From assembly GCA_036250195.1 (NCBI GenBank), contig JAVHZZ010000003.1:37308835-37372834 (forward strand): 64,000 nucleotides of DNA, in the 5' to 3' direction. The notes under the pieces are model-generated. The model was not told the DNA's origin, searched no databases, and saw nothing but the letters and a program-made list of their open reading frames with translations. The first letter of the stretch is position 1; every line of letters begins with the position of its first letter. Of this stretch, positions 1 through 11,800 are shown in pieces. Source of the stretch: Mixophyes australis. Its lineage: Eukaryota > Chordata > Amphibia > Anura > Limnodynastidae. The position numbers were made by a program, and so were the translations under genes.

Positions 1-1233
1 CACCAGCAAAACACTCTGAAATCCAGTTCACATCACTTCCTTATAATAATGTAGTGCAGGGGGGAAACATATGTAGATACACAAAGACAGAAGACACTAC
101 AACTGCAGTCATCTATACAGTGTTGCACCCACTAGAGCCATTACCTATTGGGAAGAGTGGTCACTATGTCCACGTATATTGCAATTGAATATTAATAAAG
201 TAACACACAAATAGCACTTATAAACAATTCATGAACTCTCAAAGTTCATTTGCTAAATACAAAATATACGGGCGCGCAGCACATTTCGCCTTGTACTATA
301 TGTGCACATTGCGCATACGTAAGTGCGCACTCACTCTCCACTTTGGGGAAGTGTCTCCTTGCAGGCGCTGTGTGTGAACATTTGCGGGACTGAGGGCTGA
401 GATGTGGTTTCACAGATAACCGTTTATTTTTTCTGTGTGGAATAGAACTTGCGGAACTGTTCCCACTACAGAGCTTTAAAACTAATCTCCTCAAATCACA
501 GGGGTGTACCGCCAAACTGATACAAAACACACAGCGCCAAACGTTTCATCGAACTTTAGTGGATCTCATCAACATTTATCTTTAAGAATCAGAGCTACTA
601 TTTCCTTTACCATGATATACAACAAGAAAAGTAATAAGACATGGACAGATGCTGGGATGTATTTCAGCTAAACATGAGACCCACCTTAGTGCGCTCTGGA
701 CCAGGCAGTAGATCCTTGGGCAACTGTGCAGTCTGCGTGGTGATCACCCCCTCCTTCATCACTCTCCTGCACCCAGATATCATCTCACAATTGGGTGACA
801 CTTTCCCTATTGTTTGAAATATGAGAGCGATGATCAGATTTTGACCAGTGTTAGATGTTTATAGCTTCTGCATTTTTTTCATAAAAAGTTAAAAAAAAAA
901 AGTTTAGACATTACAGCCAGCCATTCAGAGTATGTTCATGGGGAGAGCAAGAACTAGAAAGCCAATGTTAAACGTATTACTTTCCCTGCCAAATCAATCC
1001 ACGGGTCAAGTGAAAGCCTAATCATAAGAAGGGGTGAGCACCTCAAAATAATAGAATATGCATGCCCCAGAAAAAAGCTGGGTACACAGTATAGGAAGTT
1101 ACTGCAGATGTGATTTATGTAATGAAAAAAACAAATCAACAGACACAATATGTTTTGGTGCGATGACCAAAGGGTCATTTATCGTGTGATTTGCACAATA
1201 GTAACATTAGTGTGTACCCAGCTTAAGAGAACT
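1..1233. other. No gene recognised
   Basis: Both strands show only short open frames without splice-flanked coding character. A short A-run lies near 890-900. I see nothing I can assign. Confidence 0.5.
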
Positions 1234-1460
1234 GTGGGCCTGATTCATTAAGGATCTTAACTTGAGAAACTTCTTATTTCAGTCTCCTGGACAAAACCAT
1301 GTCACAATGCAAGGGGTGCAAATTAGTTTTCTGTTTTGCACATAAGTTAAATATAGACTGTTTTTTCATGTAGCACACAAATACTTGATAGCTTATTTGT
1401 ACACTGAAATTTAAAGTTGATATTTGTGTGCTACATAGAGGAGTGGAGTCAATGGGCAGA
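1234..1460. repeat. Fragment of a MITE-like repeat (GGCCTGATTCATTAA end)
   Basis: The left end GGCCTGATTCATTAAGGA is the same terminal motif that bounds the element at 46199-47187. Inside, CATGTAGCACACAAATA near 1368 recurs as its inverted complement near 1420-1437, forming a hairpin. No matching right end was found before the L2 sequence begins, so this is probably truncated. Confidence 0.5.
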
Positions 1461-1489
1461 GAGCCCAAGGAGGAGGTGTGCAGTGTAGC

Positions 1490-3450
1490 TGGTGAGCAAA
1501 CGTTATAGGTAATGAGAACAGGAGGGAAGAGGGCCCTGCTCACTAGAGTTTACAATCTAAAGGGAAAGGGGAAGACAAACAGTGGACATTTGGGCGTCAG
1601 CCAATGTAAGGGGATCTGAGGACAAGAAGCCAGAGTGGGAGAGACGGTGGATGAAAGAAGATGAGGTATACTACATGGTGACAGTGGAGGACTGTTTAAA
1701 AATATACAGGCTACAGGATAGTCTGATAGAACAAGGGAGATCGTTCCAGTGGTGGGGAGCAGCACAGGAGAAATCCTGGCTAAAGGAGTGAGAGGAAAGG
1801 AATCGGTCATTGGTCGACCAGAGAGTACGGGGGGGGGGCGGTATGTATAGGGATGAGGTTGGAGATGTAGGGAGCATTGGAGTTGGAGGCTGCCTTGTAC
1901 ATGAGGGTGAGGAGATTGAAGAGGATTCTGTAGAAGAAGGAAAGTCAGAGTAAGGTTTAGCAGAGAGGGGAGGAAGAGGTGGAAGTAACAGGATTGGGCA
2001 AGAGACTGAATGTGAGGGGCAAAGAAGAGGGAGGAGTCAAGAATGACACCCAGGCAGCGGAGTTGGGGAACAGAGGAAATGGTGTTGTCAACAGTGATAG
2101 AGAGGACGGGAAGGAAGGAGACTCTTGATGGAGGGAAGACCATGAGTTCAGATTTAGCCATGTTAAGTTTGAGAAAGTGTAAGGACATCCTAGAGGAAAT
2201 GGCGGAGAGACAACTGGACACCCGAGAGGGGAGGGAAGGGGAGAGATCAGGAGATGAGAGGTAGAGTTGAGTGTCATCTACATAGTGGCGGTACTGGAGG
2301 CCCGAAGGAACTGATGAGTTTACCCAGGGAGGAGGTGTACAGAGAAAAAAACTGAGGGTCAAAGACAGAACAATGTGGGACTCCAACAGGAAGGATGGAT
2401 GGGGGGAGGAGAAATCAACAGGTATAAACAGAGAAGGAGCGATTGGTGAGCTAGGAGGTGAACCATGAAAGCATGGTGTCAGAAAGACCAGTGCTTTGAA
2501 GGGTGTGGAGTAGGAGAGGGTGATCCATGGTATCAAAGGCCACAGAGAGGTCCAAGAGGATAAGCAGGGAGACATGGCCCCTGGATTTGGCTGAGAGAAA
2601 ATAATTGATGACTTTGATCAAGGTAGTTTCTGTGGAGTGGAGGGAGCGGAAGCCAGATTGGAGAAGATGAAGGATGGAGTTATCAGAGAGGTAGCTGCTG
2701 AGACGTTTGTAGACAAGCCGCTCAGGTATTTAGGAGCCAAAAGGAAGAAGAGAAATGGGGTGGTAATTAGAGAGTGAGGTGGGGTCATGTTTTTTTTTTT
2801 TTACGAATGGGTGACACAGGAGCATCTGTAAAGGCTGAGGGGAAGATTCCAGTGGAGAGGGACAGATTGAAGAGGTGAGCAAAATGGGAGCAGACTGAGG
2901 GTGGAGAGGGTAATATAAGTGAATGGATTTTGTCACTCGTAGTGGGATGGAAGGAGTGGTGGTGGCTGGAGGGTGGAATGGTAACGTTGGCAAAAGAGTG
3001 ATGGGAGGAGGAGATTTTGCGCCTCAATTTTGAAAGTGAAAAAGGTAGCAAAGTCAGTGGCAGTAAGAGAGGATGGAAGTGGAGGAAGAGGGGCAAAGGA
3101 GTGTGTTCAGAAGTGGAAAAGAGGACTGTGAAGAGATGAGAGACTTGAAGAATGAATGTTTATCGAGGTAGAGGGTGGAACTATAGAATGAGAGGATGAA
3201 CTTGAAATGAAGGAAGTCTTCCAAGAAATGAGATTTCCTCCAGTGGCTTTAGGCGGTACATGTGCATTTTTTAAGGAACTGGGTACATTTGGAGTGCCAA
3301 GGTTGGGGTGTAGAGCGGCAAAGGTGAATAGAAGAGAAGGGGTAGCAGAGTCAAGAGCGGTGATGAGGGTGTGGTTGTAGAGGGAGGCCAGGGTGGATAG
3401 AGGAGAGCAGAATCAAGAGCATCAAGAGTGCATCAACTAGAACATGTACT
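1490..3450 (-). mobile_element. Degenerate L2-clade LINE, reverse transcriptase region and 3' end
   Basis: The minus-strand frame at 1550-2575 contains the reverse-transcriptase catalytic box as [10 protein letters not shown], followed by an FLKLN-K-E motif and a CLGVILDSSL motif typical of L2-like reverse transcriptases. Upstream, minus-strand frames near 2730-2993 carry a DPTSLSNYHPISLLPF motif, the conserved RT start. Near 1671-1877 the C-terminal motif HHWNDLPCSIR is present. Several frameshifts separate these pieces, so the copy is dead. The 3' end faces left, with the stereotyped 'agggccctgctcactagag' tract near 1530 shared with copies at 12.8, 30.4 and 45.8 kb. The clade call rests on motif recognition, not on a search. 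Confidence 0.8.
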
Positions 3451-4340
3451 GGGACCAAGTGATAGTTATGTTGTATTGTTTAAAAGTCTAATTAACTCAA
3501 AATTCCCCAGGAACCCCAACTGACCCATTACACTAAAGCAGAACATCATTGTTACCTGCTCTCCTCCATTTAGCAAATAGAAGGTACACCCCATTGCCTG
3601 TAAATTGTTGCTGCCAGATGCCATATCACCCTTTAGATCACAACACACAAGGGTGGAGTATGTCCAGCCCTCTGTCATAATAATAATTAGAGGAGTCCTG
3701 GATTCAGTCCTCCTTTGCTGTGAGCTGTAGCAGGATACAGGGACTCCCGGCATAAGCCACTTGTCTACATGGAAAAACTGAGAGAGTTATTCAAAAGTGG
3801 ACAACACTTTTATGTAACATAAACACTAAAACTAAAAGTAGCCAATGCTTCAAATAAAAGTATACTAATAATATTCACAAATATCTATGTAAAAGTTTCA
3901 AGAGTTTATCAGAACTGAAGATATTTGACATTGAGTTGTGAACATGGGGAAAGATTTCTCCACAGCACAGCAGACATCCTGTCTTTAGGGTTATTGAAGG
4001 ACAGTACTCAGATACATGGGAAATAGAAATACAATTTCAGATATCTAAAGTTCTATAAAGACAAGGGTGTTTACATATAGGCTTGTAAATGACATTAATA
4101 GCATTATATATATATATATATATATGGTAGCTTATTTTTAACTATTTCAGTCGTCCTTTAAAATCCATCTCAACTCACACGTCATACATGACAAGCAGCA
4201 CCCTCTCTACATATCTGTGTTTAACCTGTGTCATGGTGATCACCAATTGCAGATTATAAAGCAGCTCACCCATAGATGTACAAGCCCAGCTCCACAGGGC
4301 AGTTGGTAGTAACGGCTAATTTAATCCTGGACTCGAATGT
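3451..4340. other. No gene recognised; short (TA)n near 4104-4126
   Basis: A stretch of (TA)n is visible. The minus-strand 95-residue frame at 3466-3753 has no recognisable domain and no splice-site support. Nothing else can be assigned. Confidence 0.45.
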
Positions 4341-4344
4341 GAAC

Positions 4345-5920
4345 AGGGAAACCCAGCTGGTCTCACACTGGGTATACAAATGTAGACAAGTCCCCAGCTG
4401 GTCTCACACTGGGTGTATGAATGTAGACAAGTCCCCAGCTGGTCTCACACTGGTTAGAGGAATGTAGACAAGTCCCCAGCTGGTCTCACACTGGGTATAC
4501 GAATGTAGACAGGTCCCCAGCTGATCTCACACTGGGTATACGAATGTAGACAAGTCCCCAGCTGGTCTCACACTGGGTATATGAATGTAGACAAGTCCCC
4601 AGCTGGTCTCACACTGGGTATATGAATGTAGACAAGTCCCCAGCTGATCTCACACTGGGTATATGAATGTAGACAAGTCCCCAGCTGGTCTCACACTGGG
4701 TATATGAATGTAGACAAGTCCCCAGCTGGTCTCACACTGGGTATATGAATGTAGACAAGTCCCCAGCTGGTCTCACACTGGGTATATGAATGTAGACAAG
4801 TCCCCAGCTGGTCTCACACTGGGTATATGAATGTAGACAAGTCCCCAGCTGGTCCCACGCTGGGTATATGAATGTAGACAAGTCCCCAGCTGGTCTCACA
4901 CTGGGTATATGAATGTAGACAAGTCCCCAGCTGGTCTCACACTGGTTAGAGGAATGTAGACAAGTCCCCAGCTGATCTCACACTGGATATACGAATGTAG
5001 ACAAGTCCCCAGCTGGTCTCACACTGGGTATATGAATGTAGACAAGTCCCCAGCTGGTCTCACACTGGGTATACGAATGTAGACAGGTCCCCAGCTGATC
5101 TCACACTGGGTGTATGAATGTAGACAAGTCCCCAGCTGGTCTCACACTGGGTGTATGAATGTAGACAAGTCCCCAGCTGGTCTCACACTGGGTGTATGAA
5201 TGTAGACAAGTCCCCAGCTGGTCTCACACTGGGTGTATGAATGTAGACAAGTCCCCAGCTGGTCTCACACTGGGTGTATGAATGTAGACAAGTCCCCAGC
5301 TGGTCTCACACTGGGTGTATGAATGTAGACAAGTCCCCAGCTGGTCTCACACTGGGTGTATGAATGTAGACAAGTCCCCAGCTGGTCTCACACTGGGTGT
5401 ATGAATGTAGACAAGTCCCCAGCTGGTCTCACACTGGGTGTATGAATGTAGACAAGTCCCCAGCTGGTCTCACACTGGGTGTATGAATGTAGACAAGTCC
5501 CCAGCTGGTCTCACACTGGGTATATGAATGTAGACAAGTCCCCAGCTGGTCTCACACTGGGTATATGAATGTAGACAAGTCCCCAGCTGGTCTCACACTT
5601 GGTATACAAATGTAGACAGGATCCCAGATGATCTGGGTATATGATTGTACACAGGATCCCAGTTGATCTCACACTGGGTATATAAATATAGACAGGATCC
5701 CTGCTGATCTCACACTGGGTATATAAATATAGACAGGATCCCTGCTGATCTCACACTGGGTATATAAATGTAGACAGGATCCCAGGTGATCTCACACTGG
5801 GTATACAAATGTAGACAGTATCCAGGATCCCAGTTGATCTCACACTGGGTATATGACAGTAGACAGGATCCCAGCTGATCGCACAGTACTGAGTATGAAT
5901 GCAGACAGATCCCTGCAAAA
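4345..5920. repeat. 41-bp minisatellite, about 37 copies
   Basis: The unit contains GTCTCACACTGGGTGTATGA followed by ATGTAGACAAGTCCCCAGCT and repeats every 41 bp. Copies from about 5100 to 5520 are almost identical (GTGTATG variant), whereas copies after about 5590 and the first one or two are diverged and vary in length. Homogenised centre and decayed edges are expected of an array evolving by unequal exchange. Internal variants (GATCTC for GGTCTC, GTTAGAGG for GGTATATG) occur in blocks, which also suggests block duplication. Confidence 0.95.
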
Positions 5921-6439
5921 GAAACCGCTGGTCACTCTGCAAAGTACGTGGTATAAATGTATATTAATTCTCATGCATTACAAGCACCTACCAGATATCA
6001 CTCAGACTGAGACCTGTCGGCTGCCTCAGCACAGGGACTATTACCCCAGTAACCTGAACGTCCTCTGTGTACTCTTCCGCGGCCTGTCCATCAATTAACC
6101 CCTTCCCTGCACTGGTGCAGTACATGTAACAACACTGACACAGCAGCTGCATACCCGGCACTACACTTACGTCCTAACTCTTCTGGTAATTTACACATTT
6201 GTGGCAAATTTATTTTCACTTAAACTTTATTACGCACTTTTGAATATGGATTGTCCTCAACAACCAGCCCACCACTTAATGCTGCATCTGATCATTTAGT
6301 TGTTATACGTTTGATATAAGTTCCTTTTTTAACTATTATTATTTTGTTACCTGACAGTAACCCTAAACATTTCAGTACAATAAATACATTACTGTAAATA
6401 TAAATATATAGATATTTATAGAAGTATATAACTATTTCC
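5921..6439. other. Unassigned sequence upstream of the PFN4 promoter
   Basis: No coding exon is evident. On the minus strand near 6000-6090 there is a splice-donor-like GGG|GTAATA context, so a divergent noncoding exon is possible, but this is weak. The stretch becomes AT-rich near 6380-6430. Confidence 0.35.
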
Positions 6440-6483
6440 CCTATCCCGGTATCCCTCCGCCACAGTATATGAGGCGATGCGCG

Positions 6484-6497
6484 GTTACCACAGCAAC
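6484..6497. promoter_or_regulatory. RFX X-box motif
   Basis: GTTACCACAGCAAC fits the imperfect inverted repeat bound by RFX factors (half sites GTTACC and GCAAC separated by two bases). RFX2/RFX3 control ciliary and spermatid genes, and PFN4 is a testis-enriched profilin, so the motif makes functional sense. Binding is inferred only. Confidence 0.5.
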
Positions 6498-6599
6498 ACG
6501 TTGTTAGTGTTGCTAATGTCCTGGAGCTAACCGACTGACTGGCATTGGTAACAACCAATCAGTGACGGGAAAATTAATATAGGCGGGGTTATGTAATGC

Positions 6600-6699
6600 T
6601 TTGATAGCAAATGGGGTTTCCTGTATCCAATAGCCCCGCCTTCCCTAGTGCTGCATGGAAGTGTCACACTGTATTACTGCTGGATAGGAGCAGGGAGAG
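6600..6699 (+). other. PFN4: Probable noncoding exon 1 of PFN4
   Basis: The sequence GGGAGAG|GTGAGA gives a good splice donor at 6700 immediately downstream of the GC/CCAAT cluster. The exon's 5' limit is not determined. The exon would be joined to the acceptor before the coding exon at 8701. No open frame through it is needed. This is inference from splice signals and position. Confidence 0.35.
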
Positions 6700-7944
6700 G
6701 TGAGATTCAATTGTTACTTACTGTCAATATCCAGTGCTGTGCAATACCTTTATTATTTAGCAATATAATTAAAAGACCAATTACAATCAGTTCACATATT
6801 TCAGTGAATATGTGAACTGTCTACTTTAGTCTAACCAAATTATTCATCATTGAGTTGTGTAATAATCATATCTACAGATTAATACTATTTTGTTAACAGA
6901 TTACCTAATATCCCATGCCACCATTCTCTGTTTCACTGTTTCATTCATAAACTATGTCCAGAACTAAATGTTTCCATTTAGTACACTGATGTTCAAAGAA
7001 GTGAAGTGTTCCTGATGCCTAGACACAGTGGATGAAGCCATTGTTTAGGGGGGGGAGCATGAAAATCCACCTAGGCAGAGCACGCAGCAAAGACACAGCC
7101 GAGCGCCTAGTCTGGGGTGGGTCTGACCGCATAGACCAATGGGAAGCTTCTTTTTTGTCTTATTAAAGTCCGAGGTACATGGTTCCAAATCCTCCTCTGC
7201 AGTCTGAGACTATGCAAAAGGAGAAAGTCCCCATTTCTTCCCAACACTCTGAGCCATAAAGCTCCCTGGCGGGTTAGGGTCTTTACCGAAGCTAGGGGAG
7301 GTACGTTGACAACCTTGACCTCTCAGCGCCATAAGCCCCCTTAGGGGGCACAGGTCTTCAGATCCACCTCTGCCTCAAAGCTAGGATGAGCCCCTTTCTC
7401 TTCTAGGTTGGCCAGACCTTTCCTTGGGGAACCAAATCTTCAGCTCTCACCGGAAGGAGAGAGGCTCCAACAACTAAGGCGGAGGAACATAAGGGTCACG
7501 ACCAAACCCCATCACCCAAAAATCAATAGGAAGCTATTGGTCTTCACAGCCACTTTCCTTTGCCCACATTATGGTTCAGATGGGGCAATGAATGGGTCTG
7601 GTCCCCCAAAGTACTGCTCAGAGGGTAGGGGAATTCTGATATTCCTTTCCGCTGAGCAGTAAGTGCGGAATGGCGCATAGCAGAGGAGAAGGAAGATGAG
7701 ACTGCCTGCATGGTAAGAGGGAGCAGGCTGTCTCTCCCAAGACAGAGCCCCTTCAGAAATGTGCTATGGGGCCCCCAAGTTCTAGTGGTATCCTGGTGCA
7801 ATCTCATTATAGCTGCAAATATACATAGATTTATTCCTTTCATTAAAACAACAGGGTGAATATTGATTCTGGCAAAACCATTGGCTCTAACTCTACTGCT
7901 AAACCGCTATAGCGTCTTTATTCAGGCTCAGTACTAACCGCTAC
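6700..7944. other. Probable 5' UTR intron of PFN4; nothing else recognised
   Basis: No coding exon or clear repeat family was recognised. The 84-residue + frame at 7408-7662 and the opposing - frame at 7544-7843 show no domain and have no splice support. Confidence 0.35.
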
Positions 7945-8664
7945 CAGGGCTGCCATCAGAAACTGTGGGGCCCAGTACTAATTAATCTGGCAGGGCCCCC
8001 CCTCCCAATACATGTGCCCTCCTCCCTCTTCGCCATGCATGCGCCTCCTATCCCTCATCACAGTAAATGTTCCCATCTCCCCCGTATTCACAGTGAATGT
8101 CCCCCTCTCCGCCCGCCACAGTTAATGTTCCCCTCTCCCCCCTCCACAGTTAATGTCACCCCTCCCCCCCCCCCAAATCACAGTTAATGTTCCCCTCTCC
8201 CACCCCCAGGCACAGTTAATGTTCCCCTCTCCCACCCCCAGGCACAGTTAATGTTCCCCTCTCCCACCCCCAGGCACAGTTAATGTTCCCATCCCCCCCA
8301 GGCACAGTTAATGTACCCCTCCCCCCCCAGGCACAGTAAATGTCCCCTCTTCTATCTGCCCCTCTCTTATAAAATGAATACCTAATTAACTTACCTTCTT
8401 CTCCGCAATGCTGCAGCTCCCGGTCACTGATACACTGGGAGCGCAGCGCTCAGTGATGACATCACCACGCAGCGCTCCCAACCTATCAGAGCCTGGGAGG
8501 CGGAGCTGCAGCATCGCGGAGAAGAAGGGGCAGCACGGTCAGTCAGACTGAGAGGCCCGGACAGTCCAGGGAGCCCGGAACAAACGGAGAGGTCTATCCG
8601 GGCCCCTTAATCTGTCCGGGCCCCTCACAGCAGTCCTGGTCGTACCCTCCTGATGACGGCCCTG
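7945..8664. mobile_element. hAT non-autonomous element, 720 bp, with internal minisatellite
   Basis: Terminal inverted repeats CAGGGCTGCCATCAG (left) and CAGGGCCGTCATCAG (right, read inward) are flanked by a perfect 8-bp target duplication ACCGCTAC at 7937-7944 and 8665-8672, the hAT signature. An internal palindrome pairs CTTCTCCGCAATGCTGCAGC near 8398 with its complement near 8510. The element ends only 36 bp before the likely start of the first PFN4 coding exon. Confidence 0.9.
8090..8345. repeat. 32-bp pyrimidine-rich minisatellite inside the hAT element
   Basis: CACAGTTAATGTTCCCCTCT followed by a C-rich tail repeats with a period of 32 bp, clearest from 8179 to 8300, with shorter degenerate units on either side. 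The array lies wholly inside the hAT element, so it either moved with it or expanded after insertion. Confidence 0.85.
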
Positions 8665-8712
8665 ACCGCTACCAATGGATTTTAACCTACTTCTCAGCAG
8701 GCGTAACCAGCG

Positions 8713-8829
8713 ATGAACCAGATACAGAACTTATTGTATGACTCCCTGATAAACACTCAGCATGTGGACAGTGCAGCACTTATCAAGATCAGAGAAGGAA
8801 TCGCAATTACTTCACCCCCAAGATTTCAG
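8713..8829 (+). CDS. PFN4: PFN4 coding exon 1 (residues 1-39)
   Basis: It starts ATGAACCAGATACAGAAC and ends TTTCAG|GTAAGA, intron phase 0. An acceptor (CTACTTCTCAGCAG) lies at about 8700, giving a 12-nt 5' UTR in this exon. Confidence 0.92.
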
Positions 8830-11800
8830 GTAAGACGCCTCTGTGTTCATACAGGATCTTTATAAAGGGAGCTGGTCACTTACTGATAATAAAACTGACG
8901 ATATTAGCACTTCATTTCCACTATCAAAATCTACCTCTTCTCAATATCTTTGTACATGGCTACAGGATTGGCAGGGGTGCTATGGCTAGACTTCACTTGA
9001 TGGGGTTGGACTATCCCAGGCAATCGCATAACTTACTGCCTTCGGCCTGGAGACACGGAAGCCGCCGGCTTTCCTGGCCAAATAAATGTGATTTGTATCT
9101 AAGGTGACCATGTGATGCTCACATCCAATCATGTGTTGCCCCTGGCTTTAATGATTCTTGGCAATTGGCATAAAATGAAGCAATTGTCTAGTGGTAGCTC
9201 AACCCCTTTAATAAGCAGCATTCAATAAACAGGGCCTGCATGATTGGGAATTTTAATGGTCAGGTCCTGGCTATAGAGAGGTGAAGAGGAGCTTCTTTAA
9301 ATCACGTCTGTCACCTCTGCACAGTGACAGGAGACATTTTGGAGACTGAACTAATGTTGAGAGGCGTATCTTGTTCGAAAGAGATCTATCTTGTTATATA
9401 GAAGGAGGCTAAGAGGGTAAACAGATGTGCAAAGGCACAAGCTGAAGAGAATATGGCCCAGTCTGAAGGTAAAGTGGGCAAAACTTTTTTTTTAGGTATA
9501 TAAGTAAAAGGAGAAAAACAATAGGAGGAATAATGATTAGCAGATCATCTTAATAATTATTTTTCCTCAGTGCTCACTACAGAAAGAACGGGGAAGGGGC
9601 CACAGTTAAGTTGCAGTATACTCATAAAAATGAGGTAGATACAAGTACATTTACAGAGGAGAAGGTCCTAGCACAACTCTCAAAACTGAAAGTGGATAAA
9701 TGGGGCCAGATGGGATACATCCAAGGATACTAAAAGAGCTTAAAGGGGTGCTGGTAACACCATTAACAGAAGTATTCAATCAGTCACTAGCTACAGGAGT
9801 AATACCAGAAGACTGGAAAAGAGCGAATGTAGTTCCATTGCACAGAAGTGGAAGCAAGGAATAGGCAACTACAAACCAGTGAGCCTTACACCAGTAGTAG
9901 GGAAATTGATGGAAACACTCTTTAAAGTAAGAGTTATAGGATATCTCAAATCCAGCAACTTACAGGATCCCACACAGCATGGATTTACTGGGGGAAGATC
10001 ATGTCAAACAAATCTTATTAACTATTTTGACTGGGTGACTAAAGTAATAGATCAAGTGTGTGGGGGGGGGGGGCGTAGATGTAGTTTATTTGGATTCTAG
10101 TAAGGCTTTTGACACTGTTCCACATCGCAGACAATTAAATAAACTTGAAGGCTTGGGACTAGATTCTAAGGTGGCTGAATGGATAAGATCTTGCTTGCAG
10201 GACAGAGAGTTATAATAAATGGAGTGTATTCACAGGAGAGAAAGACTACCAGGGGACTACCACAAGGATCTGTACTTGGACCAGTGATTTTTAATATCTT
10301 TATTGGTGACATTACTAATGGTATTGTAGGGAAAGTATGCCTTTTTGTAGATGACAGAAACATATGCAACAGGATAGACACACCAGGAGAGGTAAACAAA
10401 TGATTGATGATATATGTAGGCTAGAGGGATGGTCAAGAGTGTGGCATCTACAGTTTAATGCCAAAAAGTGCAAAATCATGCACTTTGATCTCAAAAACCC
10501 AAAGGCTTAATATAGTATTAATGGCACTGTAATCCTCCTGAGGATCTAGGAGTCACTATGTCAGGTGACTTAAAGGCAGGTGTGAAGATAGTGATAGTGA
10601 TGCTCTGCCAGATACGTGCTGTGGCACTGGATTTATTTGAACTGATTTCCTCACTTGTGGGATCTGCTATTGTTAAGGGGGCCGTGCTGTACATATCCAA
10701 CTGCTGCCACCAAATGTGAAGATACGTGGTTCCCAAATCACTCAGACACGGTATTAAGGGAAAATAGAAGGATGATTTATTCTGCAGAACAAGATTAAAT
10801 ACAGCACGGCCCCTTAACAATAGCAGGTCCAACAAGTGAGGAAAGCAGTTCAAATAAATCCAGTGAGATATGTTCCACAGCACATCTCTGGCAGAGCATC
10901 ACCTCTTGGCCAAAATCAGTCACACGCAGGGCCGTAACTAGGGCTGTGCGAGGGTTAGGGGGGGCGGCATTTGTCTTTCTCGCCCAGGGCGCTAGAATTC
11001 TAAGTTACGGCTCTGGTCACACGCATGTCCAGCTCCCAGGGTAGCCTCTTTTATCACCTCCTAATCCCACCTTGGTAGCTGCCTGACCAGGGGAGTTGCA
11101 AAAGATCTTGATTGGTGGGCTTCTCACACTATCCAGCCCCCTCCCCTACCTCCCCAAGTGTCTTCCCTCAGGTGACCCCTGCTGGGTCCGGCTCCTGGCT
11201 ACCTGTAGAGGTCACTAGTGGACAATAGGGAGCAAACAGAAATAACAATGGTAGCTTAATGCACTCAACTCCTGAGTGTTCCCTGTGGAGGTGGAATTTA
11301 ACCCCTGAAGTACTTTTCCAAGGAGATGTTATATTTCCATCACTGATACTTCCTGATAACAACATGGCTAAAAAGTGCAGTCCGAGTATGGATTAGGATA
11401 AGGGGTTGTAACACTGGTTCCACACACCATGCCCGTTTCTTTACAGCAGGTAAACAATGTAACAAAGCAATGAGGATGTCAGATGCTTGGTTGCATATGG
11501 AGAGGAATCAGTAGCAGAAAGAAAGACGTAATAATGCCACTGTATAGGTCATTGGTGCGGCCTCATCTAGAATACTGTGTTCAGGTCTGGAGGCCGTATC
11601 TCCAGAAGGATATAAATACATTAAAGACTGTACAAAAAAGGACAACTAAAATGGTGCATGGTCTACAGCACAAAACTTACCCAGACAGACTAAAAGATCT
11701 TAATATGTATAGTTTGGTTCAGAGAAGGGAAAGGGGGGACATGATAGGAACTTTCAAATATATCAAGGGTTTTAAAAAGTTACAGGAAATAAACATTCTT

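Larger units (their letters stand above)
6440..6699 (+). promoter_or_regulatory. Candidate PFN4 promoter (CCAAT boxes, GC boxes, X-box)
   Basis: Within 260 bp there are an RFX-type X-box (6484-6497), closely spaced inverted and direct CCAAT motifs near 6544-6560 (ATTGG...CCAATCAG), GC-box-like AGGCGGGG near 6580 and GCCCCGCC near 6635, and locally raised CpG content compared with the AT-rich flanks. No TATA box is evident. The position, about 2 kb upstream of the PFN4 start codon and just before a good splice donor at 6700, suits a TATA-less promoter. It may be bidirectional, but no divergent gene was identified. Confidence 0.5.
10581..11445. mobile_element. Probable solo LTR inserted in the CR1 LINE
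   Basis: The interrupting sequence begins TGTGAAG and ends TTTACA (TG...CA), and is flanked by a 5-bp direct repeat GCAGG at 10576-10580 and 11446-11450. Removing it restores the LINE reading frame order LGVTMSGDLKAG...QCNKAM. No coding region is inside. The polarity of the LTR is not established. It carries an unusual internal inverted repeat and a nested hAT MITE. Confidence 0.65.

Noticed and set aside
1550..2575. 341-codon minus-strand frame as a host gene
   Set aside because: It contains the YVDD reverse-transcriptase box and L2 C-terminal motifs; it is a decayed LINE.
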